Shown: positions 27,716 through 37,392, counted from the stretch's first letter. The stretch is DNA of 64,000 bases from Billgrantia tianxiuensis (GCF_009834345.1 NZ_CP035042.1:1984001-2048000), one strand, 5' to 3'. Program-made: numbers and translations. Notes: generated by a model not told the origin, from the sequence alone.

Positions 27716-27733
27716 AGGCTTGGAGCCAAGCCT
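27716..27733 (+). terminator. Candidate hairpin after chemoreceptor gene
   Basis: AGGCTTGG and CCAAGCCT form inverted arms around AG, 20 bases after the chemoreceptor stop. No U-tract follows, so the terminator call is weak. Confidence 0.35.
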
Positions 27734-27938
27734 ACCGAAAGCCATCCAGGGTATCGACTGCTAGACTGAAGATTCCGGCAGAAGCCCTGGATGGAGAATT
27801 CCAGATACATGACCTCGGCTCGCTTCATGCGAGCCTTTACTTCTTGCTCAGGAGAATTCTTCTCCACTCATCGCATGCTGCCCGAGCCGGTCGTGAGCCA
27901 TAAGGCCGCCTGATCTATCAAGAAGAAACGGGTGCGAC

Positions 27939-28742
27939 ATGAGCGATGCAATCGATTACGAGGCGATTACCTCGGCCCAGAAGGGTACATGGTCCGCAGG
28001 TGACTTCCATCAAATAGCTCGGCAGAACGTCTGCATGGCCGAAGCACTCTGCGAGGTTGTCGACCCACATCCCTGCGAGCAGGTGTTGGACATCGCCTGC
28101 GGTAGCGGCACGGCGGCGCTGGTGGCCGCGAGGCGATACTGCCAGGTGACCGGGCTCGACTACGTTCCCGAACTGATCGAACGTGCCCGGTGGCGATCCG
28201 CGGCTGAAGATCTCGAGGTCGAGTTCGACATCGGCGATGCCCAGGCCTTGCCTTATCCTGACGCCAGTTTCGATGTCATCTTCTCGGTTTATGGCGCCCA
28301 GTTCGCGCCCGATCAGAAGAGGGCGGCCAAGGAGATGCTGCGCGTACTGCGCCCAGGGGGAAGAATCGGTCTGGCAACGCCCATCGCGGAAGGCTGGAGC
28401 GGCGATTTCTTTGCAACCCATGCCAAGCATATGCCGCCACCTCCGGGGCTGGTCCCTCCGCTGCGCTGGGGAACCGATGCCGGCCTGCACGAACTGCTGG
28501 GTCATGGTACTCGCTCGATCCAGAGCGAGAAGCGCACGGCCTGGCAGTACTACCGTTCCGTCGATCATGCCGTGGAGCTGTTCCTGACCTATTTCGGCCC
28601 GGCGATCCGCGCTTCCGAGAAGGGCGATAAGGTGGCCCTTGGCCAGGACTTGCGGCAAGTCTTCGAGCGCTACAATCGTGCCCGCGATGGTACGGCCATT
28701 GTCGAGAACACTTACTACCTGACCGTTGCCGTGCGTGCCTGA
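27939..28742 (+). CDS. Class I SAM-dependent methyltransferase (UbiE-like)
   Basis: A 267-residue soluble methyltransferase. Motif I is VLDIACGSGTAALVAA; motif II region is LEVEFDIGDAQALPYPDASFDVIFSVYGAQF; then EMLRVLRPGGRIGLATP. These are the features of the Methyltransf_11 group. The substrate is unknown. The next gene downstream, 99 bases away on the same strand, is a cytochrome P450, so the two could act on a shared small molecule, though a palindrome and own ribosome site in between suggest separate control. Confidence 0.82.
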   Translation: MSDAIDYEAITSAQKGTWSAGDFHQIARQNVCMAEALCEVVDPHPCEQVLDIACGSGTAALVAARRYCQVTGLDYVPELIERARWRSAAEDLEVEFDIGDAQALPYPDASFDVIFSVYGAQFAPDQKRAAKEMLRVLRPGGRIGLATPIAEGWSGDFFATHAKHMPPPPGLVPPLRWGTDAGLHELLGHGTRSIQSEKRTAWQYYRSVDHAVELFLTYFGPAIRASEKGDKVALGQDLRQVFERYNRARDGTAIVENTYYLTVAVRA

Positions 28743-28807
28743 TTGCCGGGCTCCAGCCTGTAATTTTTTGTTTTGACAAAGGATTGTAATACGTTGCCTG
28801 ACTAGAC

Positions 28808-28828
28808 TGCGAACCAGGAAGGTTCGCA
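28808..28828 (+). promoter_or_regulatory. Palindrome in front of P450 ribosome site
   Basis: TGCGAACC and GGTTCGCA are perfect 8-bp inverted arms around AGGAA. The element ends just before the AAGGAG ribosome site of the P450 gene. It could be a repressor operator or a hairpin in the 5' untranslated leader. Confidence 0.5.
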
Positions 28829-28841
28829 AAAGGAGTGCAAC

Positions 28842-30190
28842 ATGACTAGGGATTCGGTTCATCACGCATTGCCCACGGCGACCGTCGGTGAAACGCTTGC
28901 CGTGATGGGGGATGTCTTCGTTCCCAACATCGCCAAAGGTGTGATCGTGCGTCGGCCCAAGGCGGTGAGCATGGCGGAGAAGCTCGGCCTCGACCAGCGC
29001 GCCATTCGCCGCCTTCAGCAGCTCAACGAGAAGTACGGCCCCGGCCCGTTGATGCTCAACACTCCCGACAGCAGACCAATGGCGCTGATCCTCGACCCCG
29101 ATCACGCCAACCGGGTACTGAATGAGACGCCAGAGCCGTTCGCTACCGCCGAGTGGGCCAAGCGAAAGGCGCTGGAGCACTTCGAGCCCGACATGGCGCT
29201 GGTTTCCCACGGCCCGAACGCGCCGAGCGGCGCCGTTTCAATGAAGAAGTGCTGCAGAGCGAATGCCCAGTGCACGGCTTGGGCGCGCGATTCGCCAAGG
29301 TGGTGGAGGAGGAGGCCGGCGAGCTGCTCGATCATGTCGACAGGTACGGTAGCAAGCTGGACTGGGACATGTTCGATTCGGCCTGGAGCCGAGTGGTGCG
29401 CCGGGTGGTACTGGGCGATACCGCTCGCGACGATCATGGGCTGTCCGACATGCTGACCAAGCTGCGCTCTGCCGGGAACTGGGCGTTCTTTCATCCTGGC
29501 CACGACCGCCTGCGAGACACCTTCCACGAGCGGCTCTGCACCTATCTGAAGCGCGGGGAGGCGGGCAGCCTGGCCGGCGAGATTTCCCGCATGCCCATCA
29601 ACGAAGATACCCAGCCGGAGCATCAGGTACCGCAATACCTGTTCGCTTTCGACCCGGCGGGCATGGCCACCTTCCGTGCCTTGGCACTGCTGGCCGCCCA
29701 CCCCAGCCACACCGAGCGGGCCCAGGCCGAGATCGCCGGGAACGACCTGGAGCGCGCTCCCACACTCGACTATCTACGCGCCTGCGTACTCGAATCGCTA
29801 CGGCTGTGGCCCACCACGCCGATGGTACTGCGCCAGACCACCGAGGAGACCGAGTGGGAGAACGGCGTGATGCCGGCGGAAACCTCCATTCTCATGCTTG
29901 CTCCCTATTTCCACCGTGACGACCGCTACCTGGACGACGCCAACCGCTTCGACCCCGACCTGTGGCTGCAGCCGGGCGAAGCCGGCAACTGGCCGATGAT
30001 CCCGTTCAGCGGCGGTACCGGCATTTGCCCCGGACGGCGCGTGGTGTTGCTCGTCACCAGCCATATGCTGGCCAGGTTGCTCAAGGGGCGGGAGTATCAG
30101 TTGAACCCGCCGACTCGACTGCTCAGCAGCAAGCCGATGCCGCCGTTGCTCAACAACTACGACCTGGAGTTCAAGATCAGGGCGTATTGA
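28842..30190 (+). pseudogene. Cytochrome P450, one frameshift
   Basis: A P450 monooxygenase of about 449 residues. The heme-thiolate loop is FSGGTGICPG (FxxGxxxCxG), the K-helix ExxR is ESLRLWP, and the I-helix oxygen region is FDPAGMATF. The N-terminal frame (starting MTRDSVHHALPTATVGETLAVMG) ends early at 29456, while the second frame carries the rest; one missing G at about 29216 (HGPER) joins them. There is no N-terminal membrane anchor, so it is a soluble bacterial P450 needing separate redox partners, none of which is encoded nearby. Substrate unknown. Confidence 0.82.
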
Positions 30191-31118
30191 GCGCCTGCCC
30201 CGGATGCGAAATACCCATCTCCTCGGCCAGGCTTGGCAACCGCTGCGCCAGGAAATCGATGAGATGGCGTACCGCGGGGCGTAGGCCGCGCCGGTAGGGA
30301 TACACCGCATGAACCTGGCCATCGGGCAATTGCCAGTGCGGCAACAACACCTGCAACTCGCCGGTGGCCACGGCTGCGCGGCAGACGAAGCTCGGTAGCG
30401 CCACGAGGCCGATGCCGGCAATGGCGGCTTCTTGCAGGGCCTGCATGTCGTCGGTCACGAACCTGGGCGTCAGGGAAACGGTCTGGCTCGTGCCGCTTGG
30501 TTCGGTCAGGGTGAGGGCATGGCGACCATCGGCGAAGCGCATGGAGAGGCTGGGAAAACGCTCCAGGTCGGCTGGCACTTCCGGTGAGCCCAACTGCTCG
30601 ACCAACGCGGGGCTGGCCACCAATACGGCAGTGCTGACGGCGAACTGCCGCGAGACCAGCGAGGAATCCTCCAGCCGCGATCGAACGCGAAGGGCGAGAT
30701 CCACGCCTTCGGCAATGAGATCCACGCGCCGGTTGGTGGCGTTCAGTTCCACTTCCACACGGGGAAAGCGCAGCATGAACTCGGGCAGGGCGCGAGCGAG
30801 CAGCGTTTGCGATAGCGAAATAGGGCTGCTCATCACCACGCGACCGCGTGGTGTTTCCCGAACTTGTTCGATGACACCCTCGGCCGCTTCCGCTGCCGCC
30901 AGCAGGTCATGGCAGTGAGTCAAATAGGCACGGCCGGTATCCGTCAATGTCAGGCGTCGCGTGGTTCGGTGCAGCAGGCGCACTTCCAGCCGCTCTTCCA
31001 ACTGGCTGATGCGACGGCTCAGTGTGGACTTGGGCATGCCCAGGGCATGGGCCGCGGCGGTGAAGCTGCCATGTTCTGCCACCGAAGCAAAGTAGAAGAG
31101 ATCGTTGAGGTCTTGCAT
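30177..31118 (-). CDS. LysR-family transcriptional regulator
   Basis: A 313-residue regulator with an N-terminal winged helix (FYFASVAEHGSFTAAAHALG..KSTLSRRISQLEERL) and a LysR substrate-binding domain. It belongs to the group that commonly lies next to quinone/azo reductase or DoxX genes. Its gene is divergent from the azoreductase gene and overlaps the P450 3' end by 14 bases. A GTTCC-N6-GGAAC element lies in the shared 130-base promoter region, so the regulator probably controls the azoreductase. Confidence 0.88.
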   Translation of the reverse strand: MQDLNDLFYFASVAEHGSFTAAAHALGMPKSTLSRRISQLEERLEVRLLHRTTRRLTLTDTGRAYLTHCHDLLAAAEAAEGVIEQVRETPRGRVVMSSPISLSQTLLARALPEFMLRFPRVEVELNATNRRVDLIAEGVDLALRVRSRLEDSSLVSRQFAVSTAVLVASPALVEQLGSPEVPADLERFPSLSMRFADGRHALTLTEPSGTSQTVSLTPRFVTDDMQALQEAAIAGIGLVALPSFVCRAAVATGELQVLLPHWQLPDGQVHAVYPYRRGLRPAVRHLIDFLAQRLPSLAEEMGISHPGQALNTP

Positions 31119-31136
31119 GATCGCCTCGCCACAATT

Positions 31137-31152
31137 GTTCCGTTTTTGGAAC
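31137..31152 (+). promoter_or_regulatory. Inverted repeat in LysR-AzoR divergent promoter
   Basis: GTTCC-N6-GGAAC (16 bp) sits 18 bases from the LysR start. LysR proteins bind imperfect palindromes of the T-N11-A type in such positions; the spacing here is close but not exact. Confidence 0.45.
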
Positions 31153-31248
31153 TATGAATTCAATAATAACCGACTAGTCGCTTGAGTGGGTGAATCCTAA
31201 GGTGGGCTCATGGCGTTAAGCGCCTCCAACCGCCTCAAGGAGAAACCG

Positions 31249-31872
31249 ATGAAACTACTGCACCTGGATTCCGGCCTGTTCGAAAAGCAGTCCATCAGCC
31301 GTCAGCTCTCTGCTCGCATCGTCGAACATTTGCAGGACAGCTTGTCCGAACTCGAAATCGTCTATCGCGATCTGGTGGCTACGCCCCCGAGTCACCTCTC
31401 CGGCGAGATAATGGCCGGTGCGGGAGTGTCAGAGCAGGAACGCAACGGGCTACAGCACCGAGAGGCGCAGGTCACCGAGGCTTTGCTGGAAGAATTTCTT
31501 TCCGCCGATGTCATCGTCATCGGTGCGCCGATGTACAACTTCACCATACCCAGCCAGTTGAAGGCCTGGCTTGATCGTATCCTTCAGGCCGGCAGAACCT
31601 TCCGTTACACCGAAAACGGCCCGGTGGGGCTGGCTGGCGGGCGGCAGGTGATCATTGCCTCATCGCGTGGAGGCATCTACTCGCAGGGGCCCGATGCCGA
31701 GAACGATTTCCAGGAGCGCTACCTGCGCGCCGTGTTCAGCCTGATCGGCATCGACGATGTGACAGTGATCCGCGCCGAAGGCGTCGCCATGGGCGATGAA
31801 GCACGGGAAAGCGCCGTGGCTTCTGCTCAGGCGGCCATCGCCCAAGCGGTCAAGCCACGGCAGGCTGCCTGA
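31249..31872 (+). CDS. azoR: FMN-dependent NADH-azoreductase
   Basis: A 207-residue flavodoxin-fold protein. N-terminal LHLDSGLFEKQSISRQLSARIVEHL binds the FMN phosphate; then VIVIGAPMYNFTIPSQLKAWLDRI, the best known AzoR signature, and ASSRGGIYS near the flavin. The ATG at 31249 has AAGGAG upstream. Such enzymes reduce azo dyes and quinones with NADH; the physiological role is probably quinone or electrophile detoxification. It is likely controlled by the divergent LysR gene. Confidence 0.9.
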   Translation: MKLLHLDSGLFEKQSISRQLSARIVEHLQDSLSELEIVYRDLVATPPSHLSGEIMAGAGVSEQERNGLQHREAQVTEALLEEFLSADVIVIGAPMYNFTIPSQLKAWLDRILQAGRTFRYTENGPVGLAGGRQVIIASSRGGIYSQGPDAENDFQERYLRAVFSLIGIDDVTVIRAEGVAMGDEARESAVASAQAAIAQAVKPRQAA

Positions 31873-31923
31873 GTTGCCGGGCAGTGCGTTAGGTGCTGCT
31901 GTGAGCGAGCCGATGGGTTTCGC

Positions 31924-33456
31924 TCACCCATGCGCCGCGCGCTGCTTGCGCCGCTCGCTCTTGTCATCGTACATGCGCTCGTCGGCCAGGGAGAGCACCT
32001 CCTGGGCCGATGCTTCGCTGGAGCTGGCGCCGCCGAGGCTCAAGCGAAGCTCCAATGTCAGCCGTTCGCCATTGGCGGTGGTGATGGTACAGCGCTGGCC
32101 TTCGATATGCGTTCTGATCAGGCTGGCCAGGCGATTCGCGGCCGCGATGTCCGCGGAAGGAAAGAGCACGACGAATTCATCGCCGCCATAGCGCGCCAGG
32201 ATGTCGCTGGCACGGCAGTGCACTTGCAGGCGCTCGGCCACCGTGGTGATGAGCTGGTCGCCCGCTACATGGCCGTAGCGGTCATTCACCTCCTTGAGCC
32301 CGTCGACATCCATCATCAGCACGGCAAAATCCAGGCTCGGTGCCTGATTCTTTCCCTGGATGCTCAACTGAAGGGCTGATTCGAAGAAGCCTCGATTATA
32401 GAGACCGGTCAGCCCGTCGCGTTCCGCCGTTTTCTTCAGTGCGAGATGGAGCAGCTTATTCTCGGTGGCTGCCGCCAGCTGGTCGACGAACAGGGTCAGC
32501 ATGCGCTCCAGGGGAGCGTCCAGCTTTGGGGCACGTACGACCAGCCAGCCATCGTATAAGCTCAGACGACCCGCCATGGAGGAGGCGTACAGCTGCTCGC
32601 CGTCGGTCTTCTCGCGCAGCTTGATCGTACTTTCCTGCCGCTCCTGAAGCGTTGCCAACAGGCCGCCCAGGCGACGCTCATCCTCGGCGCCCAGGCGAAG
32701 ACCGGCCACGGCAGCGTAGCGTGTCACCTCGGGGCGCTGCCGCTCCTGTAGGAACACGGCAAAGCCGTACTCGGGGAAATCGGCATGCAGATGCTTCAGG
32801 GAATCGTCCAGCAGGGTATGGATATTCGAGGCGCGATTGGCCGCGACACCAAGCTCGAGCAGGGCGTGAAAGACCCGGTTCTGAAACTTGATCTCGACGA
32901 TGCTGCGACCGATCTTGCGGTTCTGCCCATACATCACGTAAGCGAGCGCAAGCAAGTAGATCACTGCGCCGGCTCCCTGGTAAATATCCAGCCCGGTGCT
33001 GACATAGGGCCTGAATTCGAATCCCGTCACTAGGCTCCAGCTCAGCGCGCCGCCGGCAAATAGGGCCATGGAAATGGTCATCCGGCGCAGGCCGCCCACC
33101 ACCATGTTGTTCATCAGGCAGGCAAGCCCAATGGTGACGGTGGCGAGTACATAGAAATCCAGCACGCCGCACCAAACGCCAAAGAGCAGGCTGTCCAGAT
33201 ACAAGTTCTTGAACTCGGCGCGTTTCGAGTTCTGGGCACCTGCCGCGTGGAGGTATGCCACTGCAGGCCACAGCAGCAGGAGAAGGCCCGGCCCGATCAA
33301 CGACCAGCCGCTACCCTCCGCCAGGGCGATCCATACCGTCAGCCCGAAGGTATGGCAAAAGGCGAAGGCACGCGGTGCCAGCGTAGCCAGTGCCAGGCGA
33401 TGAGGGCGCCTGAGTGGGAGGTGTATACGAGCGAAGGGGAGGCTGGACTTTTGCAA
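31924..33456 (-). CDS. Membrane-bound diguanylate cyclase (MASE2-GGDEF)
   Basis: A 510-residue protein. Residues about 20-195 form several membrane helices in the MASE2 style (RFAFCHTFGLTVW..GPGLLLLLWPAVAYLHA). About 200-345 is a GAF-like region, and about 350-505 is a GGDEF domain with ERDGLTGLYNRGFFE and RYGGDEF. RASD five residues before GGDEF is the I-site. It should make c-di-GMP in response to a membrane or quinone-linked cue. It is on the reverse strand between azoR and the DUF2795 protein. Confidence 0.88.
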   Translation of the reverse strand: MQKSSLPFARIHLPLRRPHRLALATLAPRAFAFCHTFGLTVWIALAEGSGWSLIGPGLLLLLWPAVAYLHAAGAQNSKRAEFKNLYLDSLLFGVWCGVLDFYVLATVTIGLACLMNNMVVGGLRRMTISMALFAGGALSWSLVTGFEFRPYVSTGLDIYQGAGAVIYLLALAYVMYGQNRKIGRSIVEIKFQNRVFHALLELGVAANRASNIHTLLDDSLKHLHADFPEYGFAVFLQERQRPEVTRYAAVAGLRLGAEDERRLGGLLATLQERQESTIKLREKTDGEQLYASSMAGRLSLYDGWLVVRAPKLDAPLERMLTLFVDQLAAATENKLLHLALKKTAERDGLTGLYNRGFFESALQLSIQGKNQAPSLDFAVLMMDVDGLKEVNDRYGHVAGDQLITTVAERLQVHCRASDILARYGGDEFVVLFPSADIAAANRLASLIRTHIEGQRCTITTANGERLTLELRLSLGGASSSEASAQEVLSLADERMYDDKSERRKQRAAHG

Positions 33457-33621
33457 GATATTGGTTCTGATTTTGCCTGCAAGTAAGATGAGATGATGCT
33501 AATGCGATCGTCTGAGCCACATACAGCGATATGGCGGTTAGCCTAGCACTTATAGGTGTGTTCGCCGAACCCCTCGTGCATACGCACCATGTATCGTCCG
33601 CCTTCGTTCAGGCATGTGCCA

Positions 33622-34617
33622 TCAACGTACCTCCCCAACGGTCTTTTGCACGTCGGCCATGGTCTCGAACTTCCGGTCGGGGAATTCGCCCAGCACTTCG
33701 ACGATTTCCCGTGGGGCATCGTTGGCCTTGGCCTGTTCGAGCAATGCCTTGCTGTCGCAGGGGAACTCCATACCTCTCAGCGCTTGGGCGATACCTGCCG
33801 CAGAGGCCGTCTTGCGGGCCGCCTTGCCGCCACGCTCGCCACCCTTGGTGCGATCGCGCTTGGGCGCAAGGGTTTCGGCCTGCATTTGCGGCTCCGCAAG
33901 CGTGCCGCCCTCGAGCGCTTCGGTGGGCCACTCGCGTTCATTCAACCCGAGTGTCTTGAACAGGTGGGCCGTGCCGGTTATCTCGATGCCCTCCTCGCCG
34001 AGATCGTCGTGTGCTCCGATCAGTACCAGCTGTGCTTTCTCGTAATCGAGCAACGTGGGGTCGTCGATATCGATCCAGCGCTTGTCGGCGAACTTCTCTT
34101 CGAGCCGCTTGGGGAAATTCGGTTTGGAATGGGGAAACCCGGGAACGTCGATGGCCGGGTTGCGCACCGAGATGATGTAGCTTCCCTCGGGCAGGATACC
34201 CAGCTCCCGCTGCGCCTTGCCGGGCTTCCCGGGGCTGGTCAGCCGGTAGGCCAGGCGTGAGCTGCCCTCGCGTTCGAAGATGACATAGCGGCCCTCACCG
34301 GCGGGAATCGCCTCGCCCTGTTCCTGTTCTCCGCGGGTCTTGGTTGCATACTCGAGAGGGGCCAGCGCCTTGCCGATCTCTTGCGGTTGACCGGTCAGGT
34401 CGTTCATCATCCATTCGCGGGCGGTGGACTTCGGCTTGCTCTTGATGATCTCGGGTAAACGCTTCTTGCCGACCAGAAACAGTCGCACCCTGGAGCCATT
34501 CTCCGGGGCCAGCACCACATGCAGGCGCTGCACGTCATCCAGGCTCTCTACCTTCTCCACGTTGACCTTGGGGCGGTAGAAGAAATAGATCTCGCCCTGT
34601 TCCACGTAATCCGTCAT
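33622..34617 (-). CDS. DUF2795-containing protein of unknown function
   Basis: A 331-residue protein. The N-terminal half (EIYFFYRPKVNVEKVESLDDVQRLHVVLAP and REWMMNDLTGQPQ) has no recognised motif. The middle is a linker rich in Lys/Arg/Glu (residues about 240-275). The C-terminal 55 residues (AQALRGMEFPCDSKALLEQA..EIVEVLGEFPDRKFETMADV) are a DUF2795 domain, a small helical unit of unknown role. It is a cytoplasmic, alone-standing gene divergent from the AraC regulator. Confidence 0.7.
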   Translation of the reverse strand: MTDYVEQGEIYFFYRPKVNVEKVESLDDVQRLHVVLAPENGSRVRLFLVGKKRLPEIIKSKPKSTAREWMMNDLTGQPQEIGKALAPLEYATKTRGEQEQGEAIPAGEGRYVIFEREGSSRLAYRLTSPGKPGKAQRELGILPEGSYIISVRNPAIDVPGFPHSKPNFPKRLEEKFADKRWIDIDDPTLLDYEKAQLVLIGAHDDLGEEGIEITGTAHLFKTLGLNEREWPTEALEGGTLAEPQMQAETLAPKRDRTKGGERGGKAARKTASAAGIAQALRGMEFPCDSKALLEQAKANDAPREIVEVLGEFPDRKFETMADVQKTVGEVR

Positions 34618-34762
34618 TTGGCACCTCCTGCGCCATCACGGCTATCCGGAATCCGTTCACTCTTCTGGGTAGCAGAGAGGTGCCAGCCCTGCAACGCGGT
34701 AATGCTGGCAGTGCCGCTCGGCGAGCGCTATCTTGAGGCATCGGTACTTTCGGAAGCCCGCC

Positions 34763-35596
34763 ATGTCGGATGCCACCAAGCCCTTGTTCTGGCGCGATTC
34801 GCGCATGCCCCACGTGGAGCTGCGCAAGGTCGAGGATGGCCGCAAGATCTGCTACGCGCCGCATAGCCATACCCACTGGTCACTGGGCGCCATCACCGCC
34901 GGGGAGAGCACCTTTCGCTATCGTAGCGACCGCTATCACGTCAGCGCCGGTACCCTGGTCCTGATGAATCCCGACTGGATGCACGCCTGCAGTGCCATCG
35001 AGGACCGGCCCTGGGCCTACCTGATGCTCTATGTCGATAGCGACTGGCTGACCCAACTGCGCTACCAGGCGGGGCTGCTGGCAGAGCCGCACTGGCAGGA
35101 CATCGCCACCGCCGTGCTTGGCGAGCCCAGGTGGTACGAAGGTTACTGCCACATGGCGGAGTGCCTGCTGGACTCGAACCGCGATCTACTGGACAAGCAG
35201 ACGGCCGTGGTCGAATACCTCGCCTCGTTAATGCACGAACTCGCCGGCCAGCCCGCCCAACCGCTGCCCGAGGCGCCGGCCATGTTGCGCGAGCTGGCCG
35301 CCTACCTGGACGAGAACGCGGCGCAAGACATTTCTCTCGACGATCTATGCGAGCGTTCGGGCTACAGCCCCGGGCACCTCATTCGTGCCTTCAAGCAGCA
35401 CTTCGGCTTCACGCCCCACGCTTACCTCGTCAACCGCCGCATTCAGCTGGGCCAGCGCGAGCTGAAGGGCGGCATGCCCATCGCCGAGGCGGCGCTGAAC
35501 GCCGGTTTCTCCGACCAGCCGCATTTCCAGCGCACCTTCAAGCGACTGGTGGCTGCCACGCCGAAGCAGTATCGCCAGCCTTCACTCGAGAAGTAG
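34763..35596 (+). CDS. AraC-family transcriptional regulator
   Basis: A 277-residue regulator. An N-terminal cupin-like sensor (HSHTHWSLGAITAGESTFRYRSDRYHVSAGTLVLMNPDWMHAC) is followed by two HTH units: SLDDLCERSGYSPGHLIRAFKQHFGFTPHAY and GMPIAEAALNAGFSDQPHFQRTFKRLV. This is the subgroup that often sits beside LysE-type exporters, and a LysE gene indeed converges with it, overlapping 15 bases at the 3' ends. I chose ATG at 34763, which begins the conserved region; an upstream ATG at 34733 exists. Confidence 0.88.
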   Translation: MSDATKPLFWRDSRMPHVELRKVEDGRKICYAPHSHTHWSLGAITAGESTFRYRSDRYHVSAGTLVLMNPDWMHACSAIEDRPWAYLMLYVDSDWLTQLRYQAGLLAEPHWQDIATAVLGEPRWYEGYCHMAECLLDSNRDLLDKQTAVVEYLASLMHELAGQPAQPLPEAPAMLRELAAYLDENAAQDISLDDLCERSGYSPGHLIRAFKQHFGFTPHAYLVNRRIQLGQRELKGGMPIAEAALNAGFSDQPHFQRTFKRLVAATPKQYRQPSLEK

Positions 35597-36175
35597 ATAC
35601 AAACAGCTACCGGCCAGCAGCAGCGCCAGCGTGCGGTTGACCGTCATCAGCACGGCTGGCCTGTGTACGTAGCGGCGCAGGAAGGCCCCGGCGTAGACCC
35701 AGCTACCCAACGACAACCAGCAGATCGGCAGGTAGAGCGCGGCGAACAGCAACACCTGATTCAGATCGCTGCCGCTGGTATAGGCACCGATGCCCGAGGC
35801 CGATGCCAGCCACGCCTTGGGGTTGAGCCATTGCATCAGCGCCCCTGTCATGAAGCCCGGCGCCCGTCGGGCTTCGCCCTGGGGCAAGCGGCCATCGTCG
35901 CGGAACAGTCGCCAGCTCAGGTAGAGCAGAAACGCCACGCCGGCCCAGCGCAGTGCCCGATCCAGCCCCGGCACCACCGACAGCACCGAATAGAGTCCCA
36001 GCCCCACCGCCACGAACAGCACCACGAAGCCCAGCGTCGCGCCGGTAACGAACACCAGTCCCTGCGAGAGGGGATATCGCGTGCCGCTGCTCAGGCAGAC
36101 CAGGTTCACCGGCCCCGGCGAGATCGAAGCCGCAAGGGCAAACGCCGACATCGGCAGAATCATGGCAAGGCTCAT
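35582..36175 (-). CDS. LysE-family exporter
   Basis: A 197-residue membrane protein with about six helices. Characteristic blocks are ALAASISPGPVNLVCLSSGTRYPLSQG and GALMQWLNPKAWLASASG. The start at 36175 is favoured because AGGAGG lies six bases upstream; two other in-frame Met codons at 36181 and 36196 are nearer or upstream of this site. It is convergent with the AraC regulator gene, a gene pairing common in gammaproteobacteria, in which the regulator probably responds to the exported amino acid. Confidence 0.86.
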   Translation of the reverse strand: MSLAMILPMSAFALAASISPGPVNLVCLSSGTRYPLSQGLVFVTGATLGFVVLFVAVGLGLYSVLSVVPGLDRALRWAGVAFLLYLSWRLFRDDGRLPQGEARRAPGFMTGALMQWLNPKAWLASASGIGAYTSGSDLNQVLLFAALYLPICWLSLGSWVYAGAFLRRYVHRPAVLMTVNRTLALLLAGSCLYLLLE

Positions 36176-36248
36176 CGTCATCCTCCTGGGTGGCAATGAG
36201 CCAAGCCTGCCTTGTCGCTAGGGCGCGGTATTGAACGAAATTGAGGTG

Positions 36249-36935
36249 TTACTTCCCGAGAGCCGCCAGCAGCAGCCGGGCCGTCGGCTCGGAGGAGGGC
36301 GGGTTCTGCCCGGTGATCAGCTTGCCGTCCTGGCGGGTGTACGGAGTGAATACCTCCGCCTTTGAGTAATTGGCGCCGCCTTCCTTGAGGGCGTTCTCCA
36401 CCAGATGCGGCACCACCTCTGTAAGGCCAACGGCCTCTTCTTCTTCGTTGGTGAAGCCGGTGACCTCACGGCCGCGGATGATCGGATTCCCTTCCTCGTC
36501 ACGCGCATGGAGCAGCACGATGGGCGCGTGGCACACGGCGGCCACCGGTTTCTGCTGTGCCCAGAAGGTTTCGATCAGGCGGATCGAATCCGCATCGTCG
36601 ACCAGATCCCAAAGCGGGCCATGGCCGCCGGGGTAGAAGATGGCGTCGAAATCGTCGGCGCTCACCTCGCTCAGCTTGTGTGTATTGGCCAGCGCCTGCT
36701 GGGCCTGATCGTCCTGCTGGAAGCGACGGGTCGCCTCGGTCTGGCTCTCTTCGGCGTCGCTCTTGGGGTCCAGCGGTGGCTTGCCACCCTTGGGCGAGGC
36801 CAGCACCACCTCGGCGCCGGCGTCCAGGCAGGCGTAGTAGGGCGCCGCCAGCTCCTCCAGCCAGAAACCGGTAGGCTCGCCGGTATCGCCGAGACGGTCG
36901 TGAGAGGTCAAGACCATCAGAATTCTCTTGCTCAT
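36249..36935 (-). CDS. DJ-1/PfpI-family glutamine amidotransferase-like protein
   Basis: A 228-residue protein close to the HchA/YhbO-like class I amidotransferase group. The nucleophile Cys is in KPVAAVCHAPIVLLHA, and the early Glu is in DTGEPTGFWLEELAAPYY. FYPGGHGPLWDL is the oxyanion region. Members act as protein/nucleotide deglycases, chaperones or glyoxalases; which applies here is unknown. ATG at 36935 follows AAAGGAGAG. The gene is reverse-strand, followed downstream by the LysE exporter gene. Confidence 0.86.
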   Translation of the reverse strand: MSKRILMVLTSHDRLGDTGEPTGFWLEELAAPYYACLDAGAEVVLASPKGGKPPLDPKSDAEESQTEATRRFQQDDQAQQALANTHKLSEVSADDFDAIFYPGGHGPLWDLVDDADSIRLIETFWAQQKPVAAVCHAPIVLLHARDEEGNPIIRGREVTGFTNEEEEAVGLTEVVPHLVENALKEGGANYSKAEVFTPYTRQDGKLITGQNPPSSEPTARLLLAALGK

Positions 36936-36975
36936 GGGGCTCTCCTTTTCACTCATTCGTTTACGGGGCACTCAT

Positions 36976-37392
36976 TCATTTACGGACCAAGTTCCCGATG
37001 CGTCCCTTCCCCAAAACCCTCAATAACCCATTACGGCATGCCCTGAGCAGTGGATAAAGCCGCGCCGTGCGCTCCTGGCTCGCAAAGAGCCGATACATCG
37101 TTCGATTGAACGCGCCGCTGCGGGTGCCGAGCAGGGTGAGGCGGTGCAGGGCCTCGCTGCCGTGATACCAGCGCTCGCCGATTTGCAGGGCAAAGCCCTC
37201 ATCCAGGTCGATGCCCCGGGCGGTGAGTTCCCGGCGCGCCTCGCTTTCCTGCCTGGCGTCGATGAGCTCCAGTTCACCGACCTCCCTGCGAATGCGCTGC
37301 CAGCGTACGTAGCGCCGGCACATCGGGCATTCGCCGTCGTACACCAGGCGGAGCTTGCGGTTCGATGCGCCCTGATCGCGCGAATCGTTCAT
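36976..37392 (-). CDS. DCC-family thiol-disulfide oxidoreductase-like protein
   Basis: A 138-residue protein with the DCC hallmark DGECPMCRRYVRW (DxxCxxC), which gives the family its name. YHGSEALHRL is also typical. These are thioredoxin-like proteins of undefined substrate. I start at ATG 37392 (MNDSRDQG), since the upstream opening in this frame covers the divergent gene's promoter. It lies upstream of the DJ-1-like gene, 40 bases away, on the same strand and could share its transcript. Confidence 0.8.
   Translation of the reverse strand: MNDSRDQGASNRKLRLVYDGECPMCRRYVRWQRIRREVGELELIDARQESEARRELTARGIDLDEGFALQIGERWYHGSEALHRLTLLGTRSGAFNRTMYRLFASQERTARLYPLLRACRNGLLRVLGKGRIGNLVRK

Noticed and set aside
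31137..31152. Reading the GTTCC/GGAAC repeat as a terminator for the LysR gene
   Set aside because: It lies upstream of the LysR start, not after its stop, and fits a divergent operator better.
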